From Fibrobacter sp. (GTDB lineage: Bacteria; Fibrobacterota; Fibrobacteria; Fibrobacterales; Fibrobacteraceae), in the NCBI GenBank assembly GCA_017530965.1, contig JAFXLS010000028.1:1-56527 (forward strand): a DNA stretch of 56,527 bases, read 5' to 3'. The position numbers and the translations under genes are program-made. This document shows positions 34,634 through 46,000 of this stretch, one piece after another. Positions within the stretch are counted from its first letter, which is position 1. Each line of letters opens with the position of its first letter. Under the pieces are notes generated by a model. It made no database searches. It was not told the DNA's origin and was given only the letters and a program-made list of their open reading frames with translations.

Positions 34634-36981
34634 TAGCCCTCCTTCGTTTCAGTTTCCATTGGCCAATATAGATAAAATGTAGTTCCTTCACCCAATGTTG
34701 TCTGCACTGTAAAATAGGCATTGCCCTCTTTTAATAGCCTCAAGGCCGAAGAAAGACCCAATCCCAGGCCTTCACCAGGGGCCTTAGTGGTAAAAAACGG
34801 TGCAAAAATGCGTTCCAGGGTGCCCGAATCCATGCCCGTACCCGTATCGGAGATTTCGAACTTGGCATAGTTACCTGCAGGTACTGGCGGAGCATAAGGT
34901 GTCACCAGCTGGGTTTCGAGCACTTCAGGGTACAACTTAAAGGTCAGGGAACCGCCCTTCTGCTTCATGGCAAACAAGGCGTTGTTCGCAAGGTTGCTGA
35001 TAATGCGGTCAAGAGAAGCCACAATGCCGCGAACCTTGAGACTCTTGTCTAGTTCCTCACTGTGCACTTTGACGTTAGGCGGCAAGGTCAAGGAAATCTT
35101 GCGGACCACATCTTCGATAATCATGTAAGGTGAGAACACAATCGCAGGGGTAGCCGCGTTGGCATTGCCTCGAATGGCATTCAAGAGTTCGTTGAGGGAA
35201 TCCTTTCCGCGCTGGGCAGCCTTCTTCGCTTCCGAAATAAAGGTGTAAACCTGTGACTGTTTGTCTTCGATCACTTCTTGCGCAATTTCCAAGAAGCCCA
35301 ACTGCGAACCGAGAATATTGTTGTAGTCGTGCGCAAAAGCTCCACAAATGGTGCCCAGTTCTTCAAGACGGGAATGGATGAACTTCTGTTCGCGCAACAC
35401 GTTCCGTTCGTATTCGAGTCTGCGCTGTTCGGTCATATCCACCTTGAGGCACAAGGTTTTGTAAGGAGCCTTGCCCTGCTGAATGATCGGAATATACATG
35501 TTGTCAAAGGTCTGCACCAGTTCGCCCAAACCTGTAAGACGGTTTGCTTCGTCCTGGGAAATTTCAACACCGTCCTTATCTTCGAAGGAGGTATTGACCC
35601 TGACTTCGCCCTTTTCGCGGGCTTCCTTTTCGTATATCGAAATGTCTTCGTTGTTGTCGCGGGCACCTTCTCGGGAACCACGCTTCGCAAGATCCAGCTG
35701 GTTCTGCTTCTGGTACACGCCCAGTTCGCTCTTGTACCACACTCTAAAGGGAAGTGCATTAATCAAGGTATTCAGCACGTTTTCTTTTTCGGCCTTGATA
35801 GACGCTTCCTTGTTCAAGCGGTCCTGATAACGCACCAGGTCATGGGTATATTCCACATACTGTTCGTTAAGGGTCTTCAAGTTCTGCTGCAGCAACAAGG
35901 TCTTGGACTGGTCCGTAAAAAAGGCAACGTTAACCATCGTCAAAAGGGTCTGTCGGCACTTGAAGAAATAAATCTTCATCACATGGGTTTCGCCATTAAT
36001 ATTCATGCGGACATCGCTATAAACCGACTCCCTGAAGAAATCCAGGTTCGGCGGCAAAACATTCTTGATGGACTTTCCGCACAAATTAACGGACGACTGT
36101 CCCAAAAGCTTGGACGCACCATGGTTCACGGCCTTGATTCGTCCGGCATCATCGTAATAGATAACACCGTCTTCGATCTTGGTAATTAGCTTTTGCAAAA
36201 GCCAGAAGGCGCCCAAATCACGAAACCTAGCCGACGTATAGTACTGGCCGCAAAGCAGGGCCAGGAATAACGTCAGGAACTGGTGCCACACAAAGAACTG
36301 GAACCCTCCATGCCAGGCGCCAAAATCCTTGACAACCGGAATCACAAAATCAAACAAGACGGCAACGATGAGGCACAAGGTAAAGCTACCGGCCATATAG
36401 GCCCCCGTATACTGTACCGTCAAGTCCAGGGAGTGAATCGATCCGCGCAAAAGCTGGTAGATAATAATCAGGCAGGGGGGTAAAAAGAACAGCACATAGA
36501 CAATGGTAAAGGTCTTGAAAATCGGAAGCCCATCAAAAGGATGGAATCCGAAAAAGTCAAATTCAGACACCACATTGGGGCAAAAGACAAACACGCTGGT
36601 AAGCGCCAAAATGACAAAGGTTCCCACAAAGCCGGACATAGTCTTGAAAATCGTCCGGCGAGTGTACAGAACCAATTCGCCCATGTCATAAACGGCAACA
36701 CCTACGCGCACCCAGCATAAAGCCTGCAAGCCAAAAAGAAGCTGACGGCCAACGTAGAGGCTCGAATCGTCAGGGGACATGGGTCCACTGAAAAAGATGA
36801 TGCCCAAAATACTACAAGCGTTCCAGGCAATATTTGCAAGCACCATGATGCGCAAGGGTTTCGGCAAACGGCGTGCCGTCATCTTGCGCTCTAGTAATAC
36901 CGGGTAATAAAACGATACAATAAGGGCTAGTACCGAAAGCACCAAAAGATATGGAGAATCGGAAAACAAGCTCTCAGACAT
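34633..36981 (-). CDS. Membrane sensor histidine kinase (7TM-PAS-HK)
   Basis: 782 residues. Seven predicted membrane helices in the first 250 residues, a PAS domain (about 265-370, IEDGVIYYDDAGRIKAVNHG), coiled coil, a second PAS-like region (about 415-530), then an NtrB-like histidine box GAFAHDYNNILG with His near 551. The ATPase domain has an N-box (IISNLANNALFAM) and ISDTGTGMD, FAPFFTTK and GLGLGLSSA. The ligand is unknown. Its ATG lies 1 nt after the stop of the GH9 gene and it is coupled to the receiver gene, so it may be co-transcribed with the cellulase. Confidence 0.93.
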   Translation of the reverse strand: MSESLFSDSPYLLVLSVLALIVSFYYPVLLERKMTARRLPKPLRIMVLANIAWNACSILGIIFFSGPMSPDDSSLYVGRQLLFGLQALCWVRVGVAVYDMGELVLYTRRTIFKTMSGFVGTFVILALTSVFVFCPNVVSEFDFFGFHPFDGLPIFKTFTIVYVLFFLPPCLIIIYQLLRGSIHSLDLTVQYTGAYMAGSFTLCLIVAVLFDFVIPVVKDFGAWHGGFQFFVWHQFLTLFLALLCGQYYTSARFRDLGAFWLLQKLITKIEDGVIYYDDAGRIKAVNHGASKLLGQSSVNLCGKSIKNVLPPNLDFFRESVYSDVRMNINGETHVMKIYFFKCRQTLLTMVNVAFFTDQSKTLLLQQNLKTLNEQYVEYTHDLVRYQDRLNKEASIKAEKENVLNTLINALPFRVWYKSELGVYQKQNQLDLAKRGSREGARDNNEDISIYEKEAREKGEVRVNTSFEDKDGVEISQDEANRLTGLGELVQTFDNMYIPIIQQGKAPYKTLCLKVDMTEQRRLEYERNVLREQKFIHSRLEELGTICGAFAHDYNNILGSQLGFLEIAQEVIEDKQSQVYTFISEAKKAAQRGKDSLNELLNAIRGNANAATPAIVFSPYMIIEDVVRKISLTLPPNVKVHSEELDKSLKVRGIVASLDRIISNLANNALFAMKQKGGSLTFKLYPEVLETQLVTPYAPPVPAGNYAKFEISDTGTGMDSGTLERIFAPFFTTKAPGEGLGLGLSSALRLLKEGNAYFTVQTTLGEGTTFYLYWPMETETKEG

Positions 36982-36982
36982 T

Positions 36983-39900
36983 TTATTTTACCCGCTTGAC
37001 ACCAAATGTGGACGTTTTATCGTAGGAGTTCTTGTTGCTGAACTTATCCGCATTCTCAGAATTGGGGTTCGCAACGAACTTAGTATCCACTTGCAATTTA
37101 TAAATATAAGCGCCCGTGGCAACAGCCCTTCCCTTTTCTGACTGGATTCCGACCTGGGTATTGGCCCATTCCACGTAGAAAATGACCTTACCCGACGAAG
37201 AAAGGTATTCGGCAGAGGGAACAACGTATTTACCCGACACTCGGTTCACGAAGCTGCCCAGGTTCGTGTAAATCGGCATATCGTAGTTGACTTTCAGGCT
37301 ATCCCAGGCGGCAGGATCGCCACCCGCAGAGCCACGCGGCACGGTCATCTCGATTTTCCAGATAGCCCCCTGAATACCGGTAGTATCGATACCCTGGGCA
37401 ATCACCTGGCCGCCACGAATCAAGTCCAGCTTGTGGGTTACGGGGTTCAGCACGTACAGGCGCATATTATCCTGAGCCTGCACCTGAGAACGGAAATCAC
37501 CGCCCGAACGAGCTACGCCGCTTTGAGCAGCTTCATTTTGCATGGTCACGACAAACTTGATTTTCGGATCGCCGGCACTCATAATCGGAACCCACGGGGC
37601 ATCCGTCGCGGGCATGTTGCCCAAGGCATCCCGCAGGGCGCTGAATTGCTTCGGTTGCAGGCGCACATAGTCGCCATCACCTACAGTAAGCGGACTCTTC
37701 TTGTCATAGAACGCATTCATGCCCATCTTAGACGCCGAAATAGTCAACGTCTGGACAGAATGCTTGTAAATGGCCGTATCGCTGTCAGAAATCTTTTCGC
37801 GGTAATACACCAACGAAGAATCCGTAACGTTTACCGGTTCACTCAAGTCAAGGTCAAGGAAATCAATCAGGTCGGCCTTGGACATGTCAACGGAGGCTGC
37901 CACAATCACAGGACCAACCAAATCCTGTCCCAGCACCGAGTTCATTTCGTACGAAGCGCCGGAGCCCAAATGCTGCGCCACCAGGCCAGCTCCAGAGACC
38001 GGCATTCCCTTGAGCGTGCCTTCGTAGGTTCCGCCAGTAATACCGTAGCTGAAGGGCGAAGGCAGGCTGATAGTTGCCGTCATGCCGTCTGCAGCATATT
38101 CCGGAACAGATCCTGATACCCAGAGGGTTTCGGGAATCTGGATGCCGAACACAAGGGACAAGCTATCCGGGTAATGCTTAGGATCTATGGGACGTTCATA
38201 TTCGATGTAAATGTATTCGGCATAGCCGTCTTCATTCTTATCCGAAATAGAAGCGTACGTCATAGGCACCGGAATCAACTTAAGCATAATGGGAAGCTTT
38301 GGCTGACCGCAGGTGGAAGAAACTTCGTTGCCGCTCTTGTCTTTAATGACGCCGTTTGCCAACAGCTGGGCAAACATGCCTTCGGTCACCACGGAATTGC
38401 CATTTGCATCAAAGTCCACTTCGAATTCCCACACATTCATAGATTCATTATAAATCTGCGAGAACCTGACCGTAGGTGCATTCACCTGGGTAGTGCCATT
38501 CTTAGCGAATAAATTCACCGGCCAATCGGTACCCGGAGCTGAAATCGGTTCGCTGAACTGCATATACACGCGGTCACTCTTTGCCGTATCCAGGCGTTCC
38601 AACACAGCCACTGCCAAGAGCGTCGGAGCGACACCATCCTGGTAGAAGTCCGTATGACTTTCGACCGACGAGCCCACATTAGTGTACAACGTAATGGAGC
38701 CGCTGGGAGCCGTATTGATAGAAGTATCCTTGATGTTGGCCTTTACCACCAGATTCCTGCCACTAAGGCTAATGACATCGGTCGAGGTAATCGTATCGGT
38801 ACCGTACACAAAGCTCACCGACTTGAAGGACTGCTTTTCCTGATACTCGTTCGAAAGAGTAATATTGATTGCGTCAGGCACATTGTCGCAATCCGTATCC
38901 ACCATCTTGGCCAAGTCAATAATGGGCCAGGGCGGAAGTTCTTCGATATTCAACTTTGCATAGGCAACATCATAATCGAATTGAGTCGATGTTCCAGCCG
39001 CCTTCGCAAACAAGGTAGTCGTCAGGACTTCTTCGGAACTTACATAGAACACGGCTTCGCCGTTCACCAGCTGAATGCTGGTAACAGGAATCGTTGCCGT
39101 CATGGAACTCCAGAAACGAACGTTTCCAGAAGTCGTTCCCAATTCAATAGAAATATTCACCGTATCCAAAAGCTGGGCAAGAGAATCCAGCAGGTAAACA
39201 TGGACTTCAACCCTCTTGGGGTTCGAAGGATCCGAGGTCCGGTAAGTTGTATAAGCATTCTTGTCGAAAGTGAGGAATCGCTTTTCCAGCGGCGTGGTAA
39301 TGGTATCAATTTCCACATTGCTACGCACCACGGCGCAAGCGCAGTCGTACTTATTCTTCCCAGTATAACCCGGCAAACCCGCAACGTGATTGTGCCAGCT
39401 TACCCATTCCATATAGTTATTGCCATAAGCAAGGGTCGTATCCTTGTTGAACACATAAGAATCCGTACGCGTTCCGTTGTCATAAACAAAATTCTGCGGT
39501 TTTCCATTCATCTCCAGGTCATCCAGATTTCCTGTCGGAGTAACCTTGCTATAGCCCTGGTAAGTAGTCTTGTAATCTTCTTTTTCAATAGAATAATAGG
39601 GACTCATGAAAGGCTTTTCGAAATCAAGAGTAACCGTACGATGTATCTGAGGACCATTTTCCGGCGAATAATCTGGGCCATAACCAAAGATATGCTTACC
39701 ATGGTAATAGACCGTCACATAGGGGTCACGAGTAAATGCAACAACCGTGTCGCCCTGGCTGTCTACTTCCAAGTCAGCCGTTTCGGCCAAATTAAAGTAC
39801 GGTCCATTCTTAAGATTAATTCCTTCGAAATATTCAGGATCACCATTGGCCTTATGAGGTTTAATCGACCACCCATTTTCAAAGTCCTTAAACGTTCCAT

Positions 39901-42900
39901 TTTCAAACTTAAGCTGGAAGATCATACGCCCTGAAACCGTAAGCGTATCCCTAATCGTTATAGGCAAATAGTAATTGATGCCATCCAATTGCAAACTTCC
40001 ATAGATAAGCCCTCCCTGCACTATCGACGTCATTTGCCCATTGCCCTTCCAATTCTGGCTCATATTGGCCCATTCAAAAGGTTTAATCATGCTAGGAGAC
40101 TTAATAGTGGTTGTATCACCTAAATAAAGTCGTACTTCGAAATCATAAAAATCCAAAGTATCACTATTCGTCAGTGTAATCCAGAATTCAAAGCAATCTT
40201 CCCACTTAGAGCAATCCGCCTGGTAACTACTGGGCTTGATGAAAATGCCTAAATCGGCATAGGTAGCTTCACTTTCAGTAGTAAAGCTGTAGCCAGCGCC
40301 ACCATTGTTATCGTCCGACATGCCCGAAGATACACTAAAGTAATAAGTGGTTCCCGCCTTGAGATTCGTAAGAGTCACCTCGTGGAACATCACCGCCCCA
40401 ACATTCGAAGTTTGAGTTTCGTTAAGCGCCGACATAGAGGTTCCATAATTCACCACGCCATTGGAACGAATATCGGTCCACCAATAAATCTTGGCACTGC
40501 GGTTATCCACCTGGCAAATGGTGACGCCACTAATCTTGGGCTTCACATCGGTCATAGTAAACTGATACCATTGACCATGGTTGTCATCGCTAGAAATATT
40601 ACCCTTGACATCCATGCCTTCCAAGAAGAAGTAATAGGTCTGTCCCATCACCAATCCTTCAAGTGTCACCTCACCACCCTTAGAAGATTCCTTCTGTTGA
40701 ACGGACTTGGCTCCCATCTTTTCGGGCGTGGTATTATAGAACACCGTCACCAAGGCAACTTCATTGGCGTCCCAGCTTACAATGGCAGAGGTTTCCGTAA
40801 TGGGAGTACCCTGGATGTTACTGAACAAGGGACCATCATGATCAGGCGGAAGCGACTGCGCCAAACTCTGCGCAGGGAAGAGGAACTGTGCCGAGAAGTC
40901 GATACAGGTTTCAGTCGATGTATATTTTTCCCAGTCTTCAATCAAAGTTTTATCAGGGGCACGTCCCCCCATCAAAGCTCCAATCGGACACTTATATTCG
41001 TAAGGGATAGCTCCGGCATTATAGCCATCGGGGTTTGCCGAACGGTTATGCGGATGCTGCGGGTTCTTGTCACCCGCCCCCATCAACAGCGAAATATCCC
41101 AAGGGTTTGCTCCCAAGACATAGTACATATTGTCTAATGCGACCTTCAAGTAGCCTTCGTCTTTAGTCAACTCGTACAACAGGAACACAGCAACTGCAGA
41201 CCCCATATTGTAGCGCATCACGCCCCAGTCGAAGCTTGTCCACACCAAGTTATATGGAGGGCCGACATGAAGGCTAGAAGATCCTTCGCGAGGTTCGGCA
41301 TCGCCTGATCCCGGATAAAAAACAGCAACGGAGTCATAAAGTACCCCCCCCATTTCAATTCCACTTGAGTTGGTTTGGACTTGTTTACGGAAAGAAGCCA
41401 TCACTCGCTTAGACAACATATCCCGTTCCTTTTGGGATATATTGAATTTTGTTTCATATTCAGGATCATTCAAAATCAATTTCTGCATAGCAAACAGGAC
41501 ATAGGCGAAAAGGTTCTGGTAGTCAGTGGCCCACGAGTTATTAAAACCGGATTCCATAGCCATCACCCCTCCCTCAAAGAAGGCCAAATCATACTTGGCA
41601 TGGGCATTTGAATCCAAGTCCTTGTTTTTATATAAATCATAAGCATAAGACGTGTCTCCGGTGGCATACCAAAGCGATACTGCGGCAGCGGCGACATCGT
41701 CTTCGCAAAGGCCCATGCCAGAATAGTAGCCCTTGCCTTCAAATTCAGGATTCTTGTGGCGATAGGTCGTCGCCTTACCCTTTCTCGCACAACCATCAGA
41801 ACCAGAATAATTTTTGTATGTCGGCATCACAATTTTCGAATAAATGGTCTTTGCCGCATTAAGAAGAGAATCTGCATAAACCGGATTATAAGGTTTGATA
41901 CCAGCAGCCACATTCGCCAATGTCGCTGCATAGATACCAGCCACATTCGTACCAATTCCACTGATAACAAAACGATCCGGGCCGCCCTTCGTTCGCTTCT
42001 GTTTGTCTTGACGCTCAGGCAAATCCCAGTATTCATGATCATAATCACTCATGCCCACGGTATGGTACATATCGCCCTTTGCAATCAGACCGTCTTCTAC
42101 CGACGCATTATAGAGTTTCATAATGTAATCCGTACCGACTTTGGCTTCCCACAAAATATCCGGATAGCCATCCGGTATGGTATCGCCATAAGAATGGCCA
42201 AAGCGGTCTTCAGCCTTGTCCTGATATGTCAAGTAAACCAGGGAAAGCACATAAGAGGTATAGCCCACTGTTTCGGCGACTTTAAAGTGGTCACCGCAGT
42301 CATGCCAACCACCCGTCAAGTCATGACTCACTTCTGAACCGTCTTTCAAATGGCACGGCGCATGGAAATGTGAATTGGTATTGCCGCAACGCTGAATGCC
42401 AAAGAACATCAGGGATTTTTCAAGAATCGAATTATATACAGACGGATGAATATGGAATGTTGCAGAAGTATCGTCCCCAACCACCACAAAGTATTCACCC
42501 GGTGTACTCGGTGTAAAACCAGTAAAGTCCGCTCTGTAAAGCGCTTCCTTTTCGGTACTGATTGAATCCAAATTTCCGAACGTATAAAGATTACCCAATG
42601 AATTGAAGGCACCCCTCACCCAAATGTTCGGCTTGATGACGCTGGGATTAATCAAGCTTAAGGAACCACTCCATGCTTCGGCACCGCTATTGGCGTCAAT
42701 CAATTTGAACTTGGTATCACCCGGATCGGCCACGTAAGCGTACTTGTAATGATCCGGCCTATAACCAGACTGGTTCACGCGAATTACTCGACGATTATAG
42801 ACATTCATCGAGTCCAGATAGCGACGGCTATGTACCTTGTCAGTACGGTCAATATCAGGCAAAGCATCCGCCAGGGCAAAGTCCATGGCGAAGAACACCA

Positions 42901-42931
42901 ACAACAAAATAGTCTTTAATACGTTCTTCAT
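36983..42931 (-). CDS. Giant multidomain family 9 glycoside hydrolase (endoglucanase type)
   Basis: 1982 residues from the ATG at 42931 (MKNVLKTILLLVFFA signal peptide); GGGAGGA lies about 12 nt upstream. An N-terminal Ig-like CelD_N domain (about 48-165, VIRVNQSGYRPD) precedes the GH9 catalytic domain: DCGDH (211-215) with the nucleophilic-water Asp residues, HPHNR near 627, and catalytic-acid Glu in TSTETCID near 674. Two FN3-like domains follow (about 690-875). Next comes a beta domain reminiscent of CBM3 (about 880-1090), several Ig-like modules, and a basic C-terminus ending FGVKRVK. It hydrolyses beta-1,4-glucan outside the cell. No dockerin or known CBM signature is certain. Confidence 0.93.
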   Translation of the reverse strand: MKNVLKTILLLVFFAMDFALADALPDIDRTDKVHSRRYLDSMNVYNRRVIRVNQSGYRPDHYKYAYVADPGDTKFKLIDANSGAEAWSGSLSLINPSVIKPNIWVRGAFNSLGNLYTFGNLDSISTEKEALYRADFTGFTPSTPGEYFVVVGDDTSATFHIHPSVYNSILEKSLMFFGIQRCGNTNSHFHAPCHLKDGSEVSHDLTGGWHDCGDHFKVAETVGYTSYVLSLVYLTYQDKAEDRFGHSYGDTIPDGYPDILWEAKVGTDYIMKLYNASVEDGLIAKGDMYHTVGMSDYDHEYWDLPERQDKQKRTKGGPDRFVISGIGTNVAGIYAATLANVAAGIKPYNPVYADSLLNAAKTIYSKIVMPTYKNYSGSDGCARKGKATTYRHKNPEFEGKGYYSGMGLCEDDVAAAAVSLWYATGDTSYAYDLYKNKDLDSNAHAKYDLAFFEGGVMAMESGFNNSWATDYQNLFAYVLFAMQKLILNDPEYETKFNISQKERDMLSKRVMASFRKQVQTNSSGIEMGGVLYDSVAVFYPGSGDAEPREGSSSLHVGPPYNLVWTSFDWGVMRYNMGSAVAVFLLYELTKDEGYLKVALDNMYYVLGANPWDISLLMGAGDKNPQHPHNRSANPDGYNAGAIPYEYKCPIGALMGGRAPDKTLIEDWEKYTSTETCIDFSAQFLFPAQSLAQSLPPDHDGPLFSNIQGTPITETSAIVSWDANEVALVTVFYNTTPEKMGAKSVQQKESSKGGEVTLEGLVMGQTYYFFLEGMDVKGNISSDDNHGQWYQFTMTDVKPKISGVTICQVDNRSAKIYWWTDIRSNGVVNYGTSMSALNETQTSNVGAVMFHEVTLTNLKAGTTYYFSVSSGMSDDNNGGAGYSFTTESEATYADLGIFIKPSSYQADCSKWEDCFEFWITLTNSDTLDFYDFEVRLYLGDTTTIKSPSMIKPFEWANMSQNWKGNGQMTSIVQGGLIYGSLQLDGINYYLPITIRDTLTVSGRMIFQLKFENGTFKDFENGWSIKPHKANGDPEYFEGINLKNGPYFNLAETADLEVDSQGDTVVAFTRDPYVTVYYHGKHIFGYGPDYSPENGPQIHRTVTLDFEKPFMSPYYSIEKEDYKTTYQGYSKVTPTGNLDDLEMNGKPQNFVYDNGTRTDSYVFNKDTTLAYGNNYMEWVSWHNHVAGLPGYTGKNKYDCACAVVRSNVEIDTITTPLEKRFLTFDKNAYTTYRTSDPSNPKRVEVHVYLLDSLAQLLDTVNISIELGTTSGNVRFWSSMTATIPVTSIQLVNGEAVFYVSSEEVLTTTLFAKAAGTSTQFDYDVAYAKLNIEELPPWPIIDLAKMVDTDCDNVPDAINITLSNEYQEKQSFKSVSFVYGTDTITSTDVISLSGRNLVVKANIKDTSINTAPSGSITLYTNVGSSVESHTDFYQDGVAPTLLAVAVLERLDTAKSDRVYMQFSEPISAPGTDWPVNLFAKNGTTQVNAPTVRFSQIYNESMNVWEFEVDFDANGNSVVTEGMFAQLLANGVIKDKSGNEVSSTCGQPKLPIMLKLIPVPMTYASISDKNEDGYAEYIYIEYERPIDPKHYPDSLSLVFGIQIPETLWVSGSVPEYAADGMTATISLPSPFSYGITGGTYEGTLKGMPVSGAGLVAQHLGSGASYEMNSVLGQDLVGPVIVAASVDMSKADLIDFLDLDLSEPVNVTDSSLVYYREKISDSDTAIYKHSVQTLTISASKMGMNAFYDKKSPLTVGDGDYVRLQPKQFSALRDALGNMPATDAPWVPIMSAGDPKIKFVVTMQNEAAQSGVARSGGDFRSQVQAQDNMRLYVLNPVTHKLDLIRGGQVIAQGIDTTGIQGAIWKIEMTVPRGSAGGDPAAWDSLKVNYDMPIYTNLGSFVNRVSGKYVVPSAEYLSSSGKVIFYVEWANTQVGIQSEKGRAVATGAYIYKLQVDTKFVANPNSENADKFSNKNSYDKTSTFGVKRVK

Positions 42932-42954
42932 AATCTTACTTATCCTCCCACAAA

Positions 42955-42997
42955 TAATTAAAAAAAGAGAATGCGCCACCCCCTGGCACATTCTCTT
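42955..42997 (-). terminator. Terminator between the two GH9 genes
   Basis: On the minus strand AGAGAATG and CATTCTCT pair, with an inner GCCA/TGGC stem, followed by TTTTTTTAATTA. It lies 7 nt past the upstream GH9 stop, so the two enzymes are likely separate transcripts. Confidence 0.85.
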
Positions 42998-43003
42998 CCA
43001 TTT

Positions 43004-46000
43004 TTATTTTCTAGCTCTTCTGAAACCGAACGTCTTGGTAAACGTATCGCTATCCTTGAACGTTTCGGTGCGGTCACCTTCGTCAGCTTTCTGCGGCAGG
43101 TAATCGCTCTTCGCATCGGTCAGGAACTTCGCGATGTAAGGACCTGTACCAATCTTCTTGCCCTTGGAGCTAACCGGATAATCCACAGGAGCGCACCATT
43201 CCAGGTAGAGCGTCAAGACGCTACCCGCAGAAATGTAGTCCTGCATCTGCGACGACATAAAGGAATAAGTGGCCTTGTTCACGTAAGAGCCCATATTGCT
43301 AAAGGCATCCATTTCCAGCTTAACCTTGTAGTCGCGCTTTGCCTCGCCCAATTCTGTCTTCTCGAGCACATCGGGCAATGCAATTTCGATCATAAACACC
43401 GGACCTGCATGGTGGTAATTCCTGATCGGAGCACTGAACACATCGTGCAGTTCGCTTTCACCTTCGGCCAGCACCACTGTTTCTCCGACTTTATCCAGAG
43501 TGGTCAAGCGGAAGTTGACATCCTGACTCAGCGGAATGCCTCCGTAGTAAACAGAATCCGGGCTCCTGGACTTAGTCACGCCATCCACAGCCGTAATCGT
43601 AAACCTAATCTTCGACACAGAACCCGTCACCGGCACCCAAGGCGTTGCGTATCCAGCATACTGGCCGGACTTATCCTTAAAGTAACTCGTTTCGGAATCC
43701 GAGATCAAGCGCACCGAGTCCGCAATCCAAATGGCTTCATCGTATTTGTGCCTGTAAGTCAGCTTAGCCGAAGTCGAATTCACGATATAATTGAGCGACA
43801 ACTTGGGATTCTGCTTGGGACTATAGAACACTCCCGCCTTGCCATCGCGATTGCGTTCCACCACGTAGGGGTGATCCGATATCGTATCCAAAGGTTCAGA
43901 CATCGTAAGCGTCAGGAAGTCCTGCGAACCATAATCGTCTTCCTTTGAATCAATATCCTGCCATACGGCGCTCACAATAATAGGCGGACACTTATCAACA
44001 ACAGGGTAGAACTTGTCAAAGAATCCACCTTCAGGGCCAAGACGCGGTGTCACGCGGCCATAAGTTTCATAAGGTCCCGTAGTCGATCCGTAGGCAAAGG
44101 AATTTTCGGATGTGAACTTGATTGTAATCACCGAAACCGTATCGTCCACCGTCACAGCTACGACAGAAGAATCCGGGCCCAACACGTTTTCGGTATGCTG
44201 GCCGTATTCATAGGTATGTTCCCATTCCGGCAGCAGGTTCCTAACTTCGCCATTCAGGCCCCATTCCACCACAAAGCTATCCAACATGTCCTTGGGACGG
44301 AGCTTCTTTTCGAATCGCAGATAGAGTTCGTTGACATAGCCGTCACCTTCGGGGTCACGCATTTCGGCAAGGGTAACAGGCACCGGTCTCGGCGTTTCAA
44401 CCACCTTAATCTGCGTACAGGCCTGGGCAGGATCCAGCAAGTTGAGAGCCTTGTCGGCCACCATATTCGGCTTGACCGTTACCGTCACACCTTCCTTGAC
44501 AATGTTACCATCAGTATTGCCCGTGATAGCATAGAGCCAGCTTTTGCCATCGTTACTGGTTGTTGCCTTGCCCACCACGTTGATGGCGGCACCCGTGGCA
44601 CCCATAATTTCCAGGGGCCAGGCGCTTGCCGAATTCAGCATCACCGGTTCAGTAAAGGCAATCATCAAGGTATCCTGTTCGTATTGATGGTCAGGATTTT
44701 CAAGAATCGTCACGCTCAAAAGCTGCGGCAAAATACCATCGGTAATAGCCATCTTGCTAGCATTGGTAGCACCTTCAGCCTTCATGTACACCGTCGACAT
44801 GCCCGAGGGTGCCGCCGTCGCTTCAATTCCAAGCGTTGCAGGCAGCTCAATGGTCACGACGTCTTTGTCTCGAGCCTTCGCAGCGTCAACCTTAAGCGTA
44901 ACCGTGTCGGTCATGCCAGGCAAGTACACGCGAATACTGTCGAAACTGTATTCGTCAATAAGCACATTGCTAAAGGAAACCTCCAACTTGTCGGCAATGT
45001 TGTCACAGTCGCTATCCTTGGCCAAGACTTTGGTCGGTTCAGGATACTTGGACTCAGAGTAGAAGCTCTGCTTCGAAACATCTTCTTCGTCGTCGGGGTC
45101 AATATAAATCACCTGGATTGTATCACCTGCAAAGAACGAAATCTGGGTGCCGTTTCTTGCTTCGGGAGCCACGGACAAAGCCGTAATTGCAGCAGAGCTC
45201 TTGAAGCTACCCGGATTCGAAGCGTCTTCCACCATCTTGACCTTCAAGGTATCGTTCTTTCTATTGTTAATCACCAGTACTTCAATCGGAGCCGAGGTAC
45301 CGGCCTTATCCTTGTCGTTCAAGTAAATGTAGAAGCGGGTATTCGACGGGTCTGCAGGAGATGCCACGGGATTGCCCTTTTCGTCCTTAATGGTAAGGCT
45401 AGAAGCCGTAAGGTTGCCGCGCGTAAACTGCACGTAGTAAGTGCGATTCACAAAGGTACAACCACCATTTTCGGAACATTCTTCACATTCAGGGTCAGCA
45501 CCAGCAAAAATGGTCAAGTCGATCTTGTTACTACCGATCTTCATCTTCACCGGGATATTGAGGGACCAAAGTCCGGTAGAGTCAATTACGCCACCGCCAT
45601 CGGTCACATTATAGTGAGCAATCACCTCGCTATTATCCGAAATCAAGAAGATTTCGTTACCAATGCGATCCACATGAGCCTTGATTTCGGTTCCGTTCGC
45701 CCAAATGCGGGTAATATAGCCACCTTCCGTAATGTGGGCATAACCCTTCACATACACCGTGCTGCTAGTCTGGTCAATCTGCACATAGGAATTGTTAGAC
45801 ACATTGAATGGAGCATCCAGGGTCACGTCCATTTCGTAATGCGCCTTCTTGGTGGTCATTTCTTGACGAGATGGGCTGTAACCCCAAATGAATTCGTTCT
45901 TACGGTAAACCGTAATATACGGGTTAATCGCAATTTCCACATCGGAGTCGCCATATTCCTTATCTTCTTCCGGCATACCGGCATAATCGGCACCATCCAC

